Source: Brevundimonas sp. AAP58 (GTDB taxonomy: Bacteria > Pseudomonadota > Alphaproteobacteria > Caulobacterales > Caulobacteraceae). From it: 42,863 nucleotides of DNA. Both the position numbers and the translations under genes were made by a program. Where the stretch lies: the NCBI RefSeq assembly GCF_001295975.1, contig NZ_LJHU01000131.1, positions 1 through 42,863 on the forward strand, in the 5' to 3' direction. This document shows, one piece after another, positions 1 to 8,561 of this stretch. Position 1 is the stretch's first letter. Every line of letters starts with the position of its first letter. The notes below the pieces were generated by a model. That model was not told the origin of the DNA. It saw only the letters and a list, made by a program, of their open reading frames with translations, and ran no database searches.

Positions 1-2
1 CC

Positions 3-362
3 CTGCCGCCCACGCCGATCGCCAATCCGGGGCGGCAGTCGCTGGAGGCGGTGCTCAATCCTCCGTCTACGGATGACCTGTTCTTCGTAGCCGACGGCAC
101 GGGTGGCCATGCCTTCGCCCGCACCTATGAGGAGCACCTGAGGAACGTCGCCCGCTGGCGGGCGATCGAGGCCCAGCGCGCCGGAGAGCCGGCCGAGGTC
201 GTCCCACCCGAGGCCCGCACGACGCCGGAAGCCCCCGCGGAGGCGGCGGCAACGCCTGCCCCGTCCGGCGAGGCCATAATCACCATGCAGCCGCCGGGGA
301 CCTTGCGTCCGGCGACGCCAGCGCGCACGACCGTGCCCGTCGCCAACACGCCCCAGAGCTAG
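3..362 (+). CDS. mltG: Endolytic murein transglycosylase MltG, C-terminal fragment
   Basis: Only the last part of the gene is in the window; the reading frame is open from base 3. The sequence PTPIANPG followed by SLEAVLNP and [13 protein letters not shown] is the characteristic end of the YceG/MltG catalytic domain, and it is followed by NVARWR. MltG is an inner-membrane lytic transglycosylase that cleaves nascent glycan strands and ends their elongation. After the conserved domain there is an Ala/Pro-rich low-complexity tail of about 65 residues, longer than in the enterobacterial protein and probably disordered. The stop codon (TAG, 360-362) lies one base before the gmk start, so the two genes are almost certainly co-transcribed. 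Confidence 0.85.
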   Translation: MPPTPIANPGRQSLEAVLNPPSTDDLFFVADGTGGHAFARTYEEHLRNVARWRAIEAQRAGEPAEVVPPEARTTPEAPAEAAATPAPSGEAIITMQPPGTLRPATPARTTVPVANTPQS

Positions 363-363
363 A

Positions 364-1005
364 ATGTCTAACGACCGCACGCCGCGCCGAGGCGTCCTCC
401 TGATCGTCGCCAGCCCGTCGGGCGCCGGCAAGACCAGCCTGTGCCGCCGACTGATGGCCGACCACGGCGGGCTGGAGCTGTCGGTCTCGATGACCACGCG
501 CGGCATCCGGCCGGGCGAGGTGGCGGGGCGGGACTATCATTTCGTCGATCACGCCGAGTTCCAGACGGGGATCGACACCGACGCCTTCCTGGAATGGGCC
601 GATGTTCACGGCAATCGCTACGGCAGCCCGCGCGAGCCTGTGGAGCGTGCCCTGTCGGAAGGCCGTGACGTCCTGTTCGACATCGACTGGCAGGGCGCGC
701 GCCAGATCGCCGCGAAATGCCCGGAGGACGCCGTGCGCGTCTTCATCCTGCCGCCCAGCCTGGCGGAACTCCGTCGCCGCCTGGTGACCCGCTCACAGGA
801 CGCCGAAGAGGTCATCGAACGACGCATCCAGAACGCCAAGGGCGAGATCGAGCACTGTGCCGAGTTCGACTACGTCTTCGTCAACGACGACTTCGACCGG
901 TCGTACGCCGAGCTGGCGCACATCTACCACGCCGAGCGCAGCCGCCGGTTCCGGAACACCTGGGTCGAGGGCTACCGCGAGGCCCTGCTGTCCGAAGACG
1001 TCTGA
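364..1005 (+). CDS. gmk: Guanylate kinase
   Basis: This 213-residue protein phosphorylates GMP (and dGMP) to the diphosphate with ATP in the cytoplasm. The P-loop ASPSGAGKT is at residues 16-24. It is followed by the GMP-binding segment SVSMTTRGIRPGE and the motif GRDYHFVDHAEF, all diagnostic of the family. FDIDWQGARQI matches the conserved Walker B-like region. The length is normal. The ATG starts one base after the mltG stop, so translational coupling is likely. The last 34 bases overlap the 3' end of the aminotransferase gene on the opposite strand. Confidence 0.97.
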   Translation: MSNDRTPRRGVLLIVASPSGAGKTSLCRRLMADHGGLELSVSMTTRGIRPGEVAGRDYHFVDHAEFQTGIDTDAFLEWADVHGNRYGSPREPVERALSEGRDVLFDIDWQGARQIAAKCPEDAVRVFILPPSLAELRRRLVTRSQDAEEVIERRIQNAKGEIEHCAEFDYVFVNDDFDRSYAELAHIYHAERSRRFRNTWVEGYREALLSEDV

Positions 1006-2129
1006 GCGGCGAACCAAGGCTCCATCCGGCGCAGCGCCTCTTCGATCTCTGGCGTCGAGACGGCGAAGCTGAAGCGCATGAAGCGGTGGCCTTCGACCGG
1101 GTCGAAGTCGACGCCGGGCGCGGTGGCGATGCCGGTGTCCTTCAGCAGGCGCTCGCAGAAACCGACACTGTCGTCGGTCAGGTGGCCGATGTCGGCCCAG
1201 ATGTAGAAGGCACCGTCGGGCGGGGCGATGGTCTTCAGGCCAAGGCGAGGCAGGGCCTCCAGCATCAGGGCGCGGTTCCGGCGATAGACCTCGAGATGGC
1301 CTTCCAGGACGTCGTGCTCGTCCATTGCCACCAGGCCGGCGTGCTGGCTGAGGGAGGGCGGGGTCAGGAACAGGTTGCCGATGTAGGCCTTGGCTGTCTC
1401 GATCTGGTCGGGCGGAACCAGCAGCCAGCCGAGGCGCCACCCGGCCATGCTCCAGTACTTGCTGAAGCTGTTGATCACCATGGCCTCGGGCTCAAAGATG
1501 AGCATGGTCGGCTGGGGGCCGACGTAGCTGAGGCCGTGGTAGATCTCGTCCGACATGATCTGGATGCCGCGCCGGCGGCAGACCTCGGCGATCCGGGCCA
1601 GTTCGGCCTCGGCGATCACCGAGCCGGTGGGATTGGCTGGGCTGGCGACGATGACGCCGGCAGGGGCGGGGTCCAGGGCCTCGAGCGCGGCGGCGGTCAG
1701 TTGATAGTGTTCGGCCGGGCCGCAGGCGATCTCGACCGCCTGCATGTTCAGCCCCTTCACCACGTTGCGATAGGCGACATAGCCGGGCCGCGCCATGGCG
1801 ATGCGGTCGCCGGGCTGGAAGCGTGACGAGAGAGCCAGCACCAGGGCGGGGGAGGCCCCGCAGGTCAGCAGCAGGCGGTCGGCCGTCACCTCAACCCCGT
1901 ATCGGTCCTGATAGAGCCGCGCGATCCGCGCTTTAAGCGGCGCGCTTTCCCAATAACCCATGCCGTCGGCGTCGAGCACGCGGTGCGCCTCGGCGATCGC
2001 GCGCGGCGGGGCGCCGGTGGAGGGCTGGCCGAACTCCATGTGAATGACGCTGCGGCCCTCGGCCTTCAGGGCGTGGGCCAGTCGGCTGATGACGATGGCG
2101 CGGAACGGCTCGATGGCGGTGGAGGTCAT
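972..2129 (-). CDS. PLP-dependent class I/II aminotransferase
   Basis: The protein has 385 residues from the chosen ATG at 2129. It is a fold-type I aminotransferase. The Schiff-base lysine is in NSFSKYWSMAGWRLGW, the cofactor Asp/Tyr motif is in MSDEIYHGLSY, and the Asn-Pro turn is in SPANPTGS. HMEFGQPSTGAP near the N-terminus and RFSFAVST near the C-terminus (carboxylate-binding Arg) fit the aspartate/aromatic aminotransferase branch. The substrate cannot be told from the sequence. A longer frame opens with GTG at 2237, but its extra 36 residues are unlike the family. The ATG at 2129 gives the normal length, although no good Shine-Dalgarno sequence precedes it. The 3' end converges on and overlaps gmk by 34 bases. 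Confidence 0.88.
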   Translation of the reverse strand: MTSTAIEPFRAIVISRLAHALKAEGRSVIHMEFGQPSTGAPPRAIAEAHRVLDADGMGYWESAPLKARIARLYQDRYGVEVTADRLLLTCGASPALVLALSSRFQPGDRIAMARPGYVAYRNVVKGLNMQAVEIACGPAEHYQLTAAALEALDPAPAGVIVASPANPTGSVIAEAELARIAEVCRRRGIQIMSDEIYHGLSYVGPQPTMLIFEPEAMVINSFSKYWSMAGWRLGWLLVPPDQIETAKAYIGNLFLTPPSLSQHAGLVAMDEHDVLEGHLEVYRRNRALMLEALPRLGLKTIAPPDGAFYIWADIGHLTDDSVGFCERLLKDTGIATAPGVDFDPVEGHRFMRFSFAVSTPEIEEALRRMEPWFAAQTSSDSRASR

Positions 2130-2260
2130 GCCGCGGGTGTAGCGGGTGAGGCCAAGGGGCGGAAGGTCGGTGCAGCCTCGGGTGACGTCAGGACCCGCGC
2201 AGCTGCCAGTCCGGGACCACGACCGTTTTACCCTCACTCGTGTGGTGGATAGCTAGATGC

Positions 2261-2611
2261 CTACGAGCCCCGGCAGATCTCGACCGACCGGGCAATGCCG
2301 TATCGCTGCCGGACGACCCGATAACACTCATCTGAGTTCATGCCCGCGCACGCTCGCGCGGACAACCATACCGTATTGTATTGCATGGCATCCAACATGC
2401 AGACGTCGCTGTAGACGTTTCTGCATGCATCCGCGGCAGGTTCCAGTGTTCGATACCTGTACGCCTCAGAAAAACAGTGGCGGCTTCCAACGTTTCTGCA
2501 GATCTGGGCGGATCTCTCTGGAGTATGGGTCTGGATTGCAGTCGCGAAGCATGAAGGGGGGGACGACGCCGTCGTCACCTGGATTGCCATGACAAGAGCG
2601 CTCACCAGCAT
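2261..2611 (-). CDS. Small secreted Cys-repeat protein of unknown function
   Basis: The protein has 116 residues and I do not recognise its family. The ATG at 2611 has AAGGA eight bases upstream, which supports translation. Residues 1-17 (MLVSALVMAIQVTTASS) are hydrophobic and could be a weak Sec signal, although basic residues are missing before it. The mature part carries eight cysteines at 21, 38, 46, 63, 71, 88, 96 and 113. Their spacing alternates exactly 17, 8, 17, 8, 17, 8, 17, giving a 25-residue repeat of the form C-x7-C-x16. Each full unit also keeps S two or three residues before the second Cys and a Tyr seven or eight residues after it. The base composition is clearly less GC-rich than its neighbours, which suggests an orphan or transferred gene. 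It lies alone between the aminotransferase and the hydrolase. Confidence 0.72.
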   Translation of the reverse strand: MLVSALVMAIQVTTASSPPSCFATAIQTHTPERSAQICRNVGSRHCFSEAYRYRTLEPAADACRNVYSDVCMLDAMQYNTVWLSARACAGMNSDECYRVVRQRYGIARSVEICRGS

Positions 2612-2729
2612 GCCGTTGTTCCTTGTTGATCCTGAACCACCCCGTTTCGAGGATTCAGGTTGTGGCCGCAACGTGAACTGCCGATGAACAGATGACCCAT
2701 GACCGGCGTCAAGCCGAGGTACCGCCAGA

Positions 2730-3653
2730 TCAGTTTGCCGCAGCCGTCCGGGTGTGTTGGTTGAACCACTCCAGCGTCCGGGTCCAGGCCTGGGCGGCGG
2801 TGGTCGGGTTGTAGCGTTCCGGCGTGGCGTCGTTGAAGAAGCCGTGGACCGAGTCGGGCCAAAGATGGCCTTCATGGATGATGCCGTGACGTTCCAGCTC
2901 GGCGATCTGGGCCGGGAAGCCCTCGGCCAGACGCCCGTCCAGCGCGCCGTGGTGGATCAGGATGGCGGCCTTGATCCTGGGGACGAGCTCGGACGGGGTG
3001 GCCCCGCCGTAGAAGGGCGCGGCGGCGGCGAGTTCGTCGCCCATCATGCCGGCCAGAAGGTTGGACGCAGCGCCGCCATAACAGAAGCCGGTCGCGGCGA
3101 TCTTGCCGTTCCCGTCCTCGCGGGCCCTCAGCCAGCGGGCAGCGGCCAGCAGGTCCTGGGTCATCTTGTTGCGATCCAGCGAGGCGAACAACTGGCCGCC
3201 GCGATAGTCGTCGCCGGGATAGCCGCCTACGCTGGTCAGGGTGTCGGGGGCGAAGGCGTTGAAGTTGGCCAGGGCGAAGCGACGAGCCACGTCCTCCGTA
3301 TGCGGATTGAGGCCCCGGTTCTCGTGGATCACGATCACGCCGGGCAGCTTGGCGGGCGTGGCGCTGCGTGAATCGGCGCTGAACGGGCGGACGAAATAGC
3401 CCCGGATCTCGCCGTGGCCGTCGGGAGAGGGAACGGTCACGTATTCGGCGCGGATGCGCTCGTCGTCCTTGGCGATCTGCTGGCCCAAGGCATAGTTCGG
3501 CATCAGGGCCTCGATGATCGCCGTGGCCGTCAGGCCGGCGACGGCGTAGCGGCTGACGCCCCTCGCGAAGGCCCGCCGGTCGATCTCGCCGTGGATAAAG
3601 CGGGTGTAGAGGTCGACCGCTTCGGCCGGGATTCTCTGGCTGTCGTCGCCCAT
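2730..3653 (-). CDS. Dienelactone hydrolase family protein, exported
   Basis: This alpha/beta-hydrolase has 307 residues. The nucleophile is the Cys in GFCYGG, with Asp in HHGALDGR and His in DSVHGFFND, the Cys-Asp-His triad of dienelactone hydrolases. The Glu in IVIHENRG corresponds to the conserved active-site Glu of that family. The N-terminus carries DRRAFARG followed by a hydrophobic stretch (AVAGLTATAIIEALM), resembling a twin-arginine signal, so a periplasmic location is likely. The start at 3653 is preferred because GGAGG lies five bases upstream; another in-frame ATG is at 3668. The natural substrate is unknown. Proteins of this type are often annotated as carboxymethylenebutenolidase, but no chlorocatechol pathway genes are nearby. 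Confidence 0.85.
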   Translation of the reverse strand: MGDDSQRIPAEAVDLYTRFIHGEIDRRAFARGVSRYAVAGLTATAIIEALMPNYALGQQIAKDDERIRAEYVTVPSPDGHGEIRGYFVRPFSADSRSATPAKLPGVIVIHENRGLNPHTEDVARRFALANFNAFAPDTLTSVGGYPGDDYRGGQLFASLDRNKMTQDLLAAARWLRAREDGNGKIAATGFCYGGAASNLLAGMMGDELAAAAPFYGGATPSELVPRIKAAILIHHGALDGRLAEGFPAQIAELERHGIIHEGHLWPDSVHGFFNDATPERYNPTTAAQAWTRTLEWFNQHTRTAAAN

Positions 3654-3748
3654 CGGGGCCTCCCTCATTCGCCTCTCTCAACGGAGGCGCAACCACTGTG
3701 GATCAAGGCGAAGGTCAGCGCCATCGGCTCCGGAGCCGCAGGTCGGCC

Positions 3749-5248
3749 TCAGTCGGTCGAGGCTTCGGCGTCCGGCTCCGGCTGGGTCATGGCGTGGCGC
3801 ATGACATGATAGATCAGATGCTGCTCGATCGTGCCTTGGAACAGGTGCGCCCAGGGGCCGGCCGCGCGCACGGCGACATCCTCGCCGCCGTGGCTGGCTG
3901 AACCGAGCGGCACGAGCGCCTGCTGCTGATAGGTCAGGGCCGTGGTGTCCGCGGCGCTGGGGTCCGGGCGGGGCCCGTTCACGGCACCCGGGCCGTTGGC
4001 GTAGGCGAGCGTCGTGTACGGATGTCCGTCACGGGCCTCGACCACGTCGCCATCCACGTCGACGACCAGGCCCAGGATCGGGTTTCCGCGCTGGGGATAG
4101 CCGGCCATGGTGAAGTTATGGCTGTGGTCGGCAGTCACGATCACCAGGGTGTCGGATAGGTCGATGCGGGCCATGACCGCTGCGACGGCGCGATCCAGCT
4201 CCACCGTGTCTTCCAGGGCCAGGCCGGCAGCGCCGAGATGGTGGGCGTGATCGATGCGGCCCGCTTCGACCATGAGCACATAGCCGTCGCCGCCCTCCAG
4301 GACGTCGAGGGCCTTCAGCGTCATCTCGGTCAGGGATGGTTCGCCGCCGGCATCGTCGCCGCGCATCGCCTCGAACTCCATGTGGTCGCGCTCAAACAGA
4401 CCGAGCACGGGTCGCTCGTTGCCCAGATTGGCGAACTGGGTCGCGTTCCAGACATAGCGACCCTGCGGATGCCGGGCGCGCCATTCCGCGATCAGATCCC
4501 GTCCATCGTCGCGCAGGCCCCGGGCTTGGGTGTCTTCGACGTCCGTGGCCGTCGTGGGCAGGAACTGGCTCCGCCCTCCGCCCAGGATGACGTCCAGGCC
4601 GTCGCCGTGGGGCCATTCGACCATCTGGCGGGCGATGTCGACGCAGCCGGCTTCGCGCGCCTCGGCGGGAAGCTCGCTGCTGTTCTCCCAGTCGCGGTTG
4701 GCGACATGGGCGTAGGCGGCTGCCGGCGTGGCGTGGGTGATCCGGGCCGTGGAAACCAAGCCGGTCCGCAGGCCGGCGGCCTCGGCCACGGCGAAGATGG
4801 ATTGAACCTCGCGTCCGCGCGAGCCGATGCAGTCGTTGAGGGCGACAGTCTGGTCCAGGCCGATGATGTCGTTTCGGGTCTTCACGCCCGCGACCATCGC
4901 GGTGGCGGTCGGCGCGGAATCCGACACCTGGGCGTCGTGAGCGTAGGTGCGGACGAGCGCGGAGTAGGGAAGGCGATCCATCGCCGTCCAGGTCGACTCG
5001 CCGTCCTGACCCGCCCGCTGACCCTGATGTATCCGCGCGGCCGTCAGGGTGCTGACCCCCATGCCGTCGCCGATGAACAGGATGATGTTGCGCGCCCGCC
5101 CGGTGATGGGCCGGGTGCTCAGGCGGGCTACCAGATCCGCGCGGGCCTCGGCGAAATAGCTGTCGGCGGCCTGGGGCGGTTCCTGGGCCAGGGCGATCGG
5201 GGCCGAACCGGCGAGAACGATGGCGGCGAGGGCGGCGCGGACGATCAT
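3749..5248 (-). CDS. Alkaline phosphatase, PhoA family
   Basis: The protein has 499 residues. A cleavable signal peptide (RAALAAIVLAGSAPIALAQ) sends it to the periplasm. Metal-binding and catalytic motifs are present: IGDGMG (first Zn/Mg Asp), DSAPTATAM (nucleophile Ser after Asp), MVEAGRIDHAHH (metal His/Asp) and TADHSHNF. It hydrolyses phosphate monoesters, releasing phosphate for uptake. GGAG lies six bases before the ATG. No Pho box was recognised upstream in the 83 bases before rsmA, so phosphate control is not shown. It follows rsmA on the same strand but is probably a separate unit or the last gene of that operon. Confidence 0.93.
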   Translation of the reverse strand: MIVRAALAAIVLAGSAPIALAQEPPQAADSYFAEARADLVARLSTRPITGRARNIILFIGDGMGVSTLTAARIHQGQRAGQDGESTWTAMDRLPYSALVRTYAHDAQVSDSAPTATAMVAGVKTRNDIIGLDQTVALNDCIGSRGREVQSIFAVAEAAGLRTGLVSTARITHATPAAAYAHVANRDWENSSELPAEAREAGCVDIARQMVEWPHGDGLDVILGGGRSQFLPTTATDVEDTQARGLRDDGRDLIAEWRARHPQGRYVWNATQFANLGNERPVLGLFERDHMEFEAMRGDDAGGEPSLTEMTLKALDVLEGGDGYVLMVEAGRIDHAHHLGAAGLALEDTVELDRAVAAVMARIDLSDTLVIVTADHSHNFTMAGYPQRGNPILGLVVDVDGDVVEARDGHPYTTLAYANGPGAVNGPRPDPSAADTTALTYQQQALVPLGSASHGGEDVAVRAAGPWAHLFQGTIEQHLIYHVMRHAMTQPEPDAEASTD

Positions 5249-5331
5249 GAAGCACTCCAGACTGTGAGCGCCGAGGCCTAAACGGAGGCGATGACGGTTT
5301 TTCGATGCGGCTGGGCCGCTGCCGGGGAGAC

Positions 5332-6144
5332 TTAAGGCCGCAGGGCCTCGGCGAGCCGCAGGAAACCGGCGATGTCGATGGTCTCGGCGCGGGCGTCGGG
5401 ATCGACGCCGGCGGCTTCGCAGAGGGAGCCGCCGCCCAGTGGCTTGAGACTGGAGCGCAGCATCTTTCGGCGTTGGCCGAAGGCGGCCCCGGTGACGCGC
5501 TCGAGGCGCTTGAGCATTTCCGGCGGCGGACGGTCAGGCCGGGGGACCAGATGCACGACGGCCGAGGCCACCTTGGGCGGCGGGGTGAAGGCGGCGGCGG
5601 GAAGGTGCATGACGATCTTCGCGGTCGCCGTCGCCTGGGCAATGACGGCGAGGCGGCCGTAGTCATCGTCACCGGGTTGGGCGACGATCCGCTCGGCGAC
5701 CTCCTTCTGGAACATGAGGGTCAGGGCGTGGGGGGTCCACGGGCCGGTCAGCCATTTGATCAGCAACGGCGTGCCGACGTTGTAGGGCAGGTTGGACACG
5801 AGGTGCGCCGGGCCGTCGACCAGGTCCGCCTCGCGCACCCGCAGCGCGTCGCCTTCGACCAGCGTCAGGCGGCCGGAGCCGTCGTCCAGCTCGGACAGCA
5901 GGGGAAGGAAGCGAGGGTCCTTTTCGACCAGGACCAGCCGCGAAAGGTCGCTCTCCAAGAGGGCCCGGGTCAGGCCGCCCGGGCCGGGGCCGACCTCGAT
6001 CACGGCGCGGCCTTCGAACGGGCCCGCCAGTCGGACGATCTTTCGTGTGACGTTCAGGTCCAGCAGGAAGTGCTGGCCGAAGCTCTTTTTGGCCAGCAGG
6101 CCGTGAGCCTCGAGGGATTCGCGAAGGGGCGGCAGGGTGGTCAC
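5332..6144 (-). CDS. rsmA: 16S rRNA (A1518/A1519-N6,N6)-dimethyltransferase
   Basis: This protein, formerly KsgA, has 270 residues. It dimethylates two adjacent adenines in the 3' hairpin of 16S rRNA late in 30S assembly. The family signatures are all there: KKSFGQHFLLD, the SAM motif EVGPGPGGLTRALLE, VEGDALRV, and the catalytic motif NLPYNVGTPLL. The start is GTG (6142-6144), nine bases after the pdxA stop, with no strong Shine-Dalgarno sequence, so coupling to pdxA translation is likely. The order surA-pdxA-rsmA is the same as in Escherichia coli. Confidence 0.96.
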   Translation of the reverse strand: MTTLPPLRESLEAHGLLAKKSFGQHFLLDLNVTRKIVRLAGPFEGRAVIEVGPGPGGLTRALLESDLSRLVLVEKDPRFLPLLSELDDGSGRLTLVEGDALRVREADLVDGPAHLVSNLPYNVGTPLLIKWLTGPWTPHALTLMFQKEVAERIVAQPGDDDYGRLAVIAQATATAKIVMHLPAAAFTPPPKVASAVVHLVPRPDRPPPEMLKRLERVTGAAFGQRRKMLRSSLKPLGGGSLCEAAGVDPDARAETIDIAGFLRLAEALRP

Positions 6145-6153
6145 CCGCTGCTG

Positions 6154-7149
6154 TTAGCCCCTGGCGCGGGTCGCCGCCATCTCCGAGGCCAGACGGATCG
6201 CCGCGATCAGGCTGTCGGGCCGGGCGACGCCCTTGCCCGCGATCTCGAAGCCCGTGCCGTGGTCCGGCGATGTGCGCACGATGGGCAGGCCGAGCGTTGC
6301 GTTCACCCCGCCCCAGAAGTCCAGCGTCTTGACCGGGATCAGGGCCTGATCGTGATAGAGGCAGACGGCGGCGTCATAGGTCGCCCGGGCCTCGTCGTGG
6401 AACATCGTATCGGCAGGGAGGGGATCGGTGATGGCGATGCCCTCGGCGCGCAGGTCTTCAGCGGCCGGCTTGAGCACCTCGATCTCTTGCAGGCCCAGGG
6501 CACCGCTTTCACCGGCATGGGGGTTCAGCGCCGCGAGCGCCAGCCGGGGCTGTGCGATGCCGAAGTCGCGGCGCATCGATTCGTGGACGACGCGGGCCGT
6601 ACGCTTCACCCGTTCCGCCGTCACCATCTCCGGCACCTGATCCAGCGGCAGATGGATGGTGACGAGACAGGCACGGAGGCCCTTGGCCGTCAGCATCATG
6701 ATCGGGCCGCGCGTGCCGTCGAAGGGCGTGTCGGCAGTCAGTTCCGCGATGAACTCGGTATGGCCGGGAAAGCGGAAGCCGGCGGCGTAGAGCGGGGCCT
6801 TGGCGATGGGGGCGGTGACGAGGCCGGAAGCCTCTTTCGCCAGGCACAGATTGACCGACCGCTCGATCCAGTCGGCGACGACGCCGGCGTTGCGCACGTC
6901 GGGGGCTCCGGCCGTCACTGGCGCGGGGGCGGGATGGTGCAGGACGGGAAGGGCGGTCGCGCAGACCGAAAGTGCATCGGCCGGGTCGTGGATTTCAACG
7001 ACGGATGCGCTCTGCATCGCCAGAAGCCCAGCGTCGCCAAGGACAAAGAAGGGGGCTTCGCCTTTCAACGACGCCCACGCCTTGGCCACGATTTCCGGTC
7101 CGATCCCGGCAGGCTCGCCGAGCGACAGGACCAGGGGCGGCCGGGCCAA
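6154..7149 (-). CDS. pdxA: 4-hydroxythreonine-4-phosphate dehydrogenase
   Basis: The protein has 331 residues. It oxidises 4-phosphohydroxy-L-threonine in the DXP-dependent pathway to pyridoxal 5'-phosphate, with NAD and a divalent metal. LSLGEPAGIGPE is the N-terminal signature, and the metal-binding histidines are in FPGHTEFIAE, NPHAGE and YHDQALIPVK. The start is TTG at 7149, four bases after the surA stop. It is chosen because the encoded MARPPLVLSLGEPAG fits the normal N-terminus and no ATG occurs nearby. The TTG start probably keeps its level below that of surA. Confidence 0.96.
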   Translation of the reverse strand: MARPPLVLSLGEPAGIGPEIVAKAWASLKGEAPFFVLGDAGLLAMQSASVVEIHDPADALSVCATALPVLHHPAPAPVTAGAPDVRNAGVVADWIERSVNLCLAKEASGLVTAPIAKAPLYAAGFRFPGHTEFIAELTADTPFDGTRGPIMMLTAKGLRACLVTIHLPLDQVPEMVTAERVKRTARVVHESMRRDFGIAQPRLALAALNPHAGESGALGLQEIEVLKPAAEDLRAEGIAITDPLPADTMFHDEARATYDAAVCLYHDQALIPVKTLDFWGGVNATLGLPIVRTSPDHGTGFEIAGKGVARPDSLIAAIRLASEMAATRARG

Positions 7150-7153
7150 GGGC

Positions 7154-8488
7154 CTACTTGACCTCGATCAGGGCGTCGGCGCGCAGATCGCGGATATAAC
7201 GGCGCGCCAGCATTGCCAGGTTCTGGTTCTGCAACCGGCTCTCGACCTCGCGGTAGGTCGGAACATCGGCACCGCCCACGCGACGGCCGCAGACGGCGAC
7301 CAGGTGCAGACCGAGCGGAGTTCGGACCGGGTTGGAGACCGTGCCGACCTCGGCCGAGCGCGCCACCTGCTGGAACTGCGGCGCGAGATTGGCGACATCG
7401 CTCTCGCCCAGATCCGAGCCCAGCAGACCCGCCTCGGAGGTAGTGCGCTGCAAAATGTTGTCGCACGTCAGCTGGGGACGAAGCGCGGTCAGTCGCTCGG
7501 TGGCGGCGGCCACCTCGGCTTCGCTGGCGGTCTCGGGCAGTTCGATCATGGCCTGCCTCAGGCTGACCAGGCTGGTTGCCGAGCCCGAGCGCTTGTCGCG
7601 CATGTAGATGATGTAGACGCCGCCCTCGACCGGGATGGGTCGCGACAGCTGGCCGACCTCCAGGGTGTCGAGCGCGGTCTGGAGCGCGGGCTGGACGGTG
7701 CCCTGGACGATCCAGCCGGCGTCGCCGCCGCGCGCGGCCGATGGCGCGGCTGAGAATTGGCGGGCCACGGCCTGGAACGGCGCGCCCTGGATCATCTGGG
7801 CGACCAGCTGCTCGGCCCCGTTCAGGGCCGCCTGCTGCCCGCCGACGCGCGCGGCTTCGATGTAGATCTCGCCAATCAGATACTGTGGCCGCTGGGCGGC
7901 TTCGGACAGCTGACGCAGCGCCTGCTCGACCTGGGCGCGGCTGACGCGCGAGCGGGTGTTGAAGCGGCCTCCGACCAACTGGCGCCAGCCGATCTCTGTG
8001 CGCAATTGCTGGCGCATGTTCTCGGGCCGGATGCCGCCCTGAGCCAGGAAGTTCATGTATTGATCCGGCGTCACGCCCGCGTCCTGGGCCATGGCCGCGA
8101 TTTCCTGATCCACCTCCTCGTCAGTCACGACCAGGGTCTCGTAGTTCGCGATTTCCTGGGCCTGGAGGCGTTCCTCGATCAGGGCCTGCAGCGCCTGCTG
8201 CTGGATCGCGGGGATGTTCTCCTCGGTTGGCTGGACCTGGCTCATGGCGATGACTGTCAGCATGCGCTGACGCAGATCGAAGCCCGTGATGATCTGGTCG
8301 TTGACAGTCGCGACGATGCCGTCTGCCAGCCGGAACTCCGGGGCCGGAGCCGCCGATGCGATCGGTGCCTGCCCGGCGGCGGGGTCAAGAGTCCCGGCAG
8401 CCTGTCCGGTCGGCGCGGTCTGGGCGATCGCCGAGCCCGCGACCATCGCAGCGACAGCGACAGCGGTCGAAATACGCATCAAACCCAT
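7154..8488 (-). CDS. surA: Periplasmic chaperone and peptidyl-prolyl isomerase SurA
   Basis: The protein has 444 residues from the ATG at 8488, which has AGGA six bases upstream. The signal peptide MRISTAVAVAAMVAGSAIAQT is followed by an Ala/Pro-rich spacer and the SurA N-terminal domain, starting near IVATVNDQIITGFDLRQRM. The two C-terminal parvulin-type regions include YLIGEIYIEA and the block around GWIVQGTVQPAL. SurA escorts unfolded outer-membrane proteins, LptD among them, across the periplasm. It sits 73 bases downstream of lptD in the same operon, the classical imp-surA arrangement. Confidence 0.93.
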   Translation of the reverse strand: MGLMRISTAVAVAAMVAGSAIAQTAPTGQAAGTLDPAAGQAPIASAAPAPEFRLADGIVATVNDQIITGFDLRQRMLTVIAMSQVQPTEENIPAIQQQALQALIEERLQAQEIANYETLVVTDEEVDQEIAAMAQDAGVTPDQYMNFLAQGGIRPENMRQQLRTEIGWRQLVGGRFNTRSRVSRAQVEQALRQLSEAAQRPQYLIGEIYIEAARVGGQQAALNGAEQLVAQMIQGAPFQAVARQFSAAPSAARGGDAGWIVQGTVQPALQTALDTLEVGQLSRPIPVEGGVYIIYMRDKRSGSATSLVSLRQAMIELPETASEAEVAAATERLTALRPQLTCDNILQRTTSEAGLLGSDLGESDVANLAPQFQQVARSAEVGTVSNPVRTPLGLHLVAVCGRRVGGADVPTYREVESRLQNQNLAMLARRYIRDLRADALIEVK

Positions 8489-8561
8489 GGTCAGTCCTGG
8501 TTCCTTCGAAGCCTCGCGCGTCGGTTCCAAACCGGGCGGGCGCTGTCTTGACGCCTCATGC

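Noticed and set aside
717..1826. Long open frame on the plus strand over gmk and the aminotransferase
   Set aside because: Its residues are a Gly/Arg/Ala-rich shadow of the real aminotransferase on the other strand, with no family motif or ribosome site.
3725..3738. Perfect palindrome CGGCTCCGGAGCCG downstream of the alkaline phosphatase gene
   Set aside because: The stem is only five bases once a loop is allowed and no T-run follows, so it was not called a terminator.
5305..7161. 618-codon plus-strand frame across rsmA and pdxA
   Set aside because: Both minus-strand genes have full family motifs; the plus frame is a GC-rich antisense artefact.
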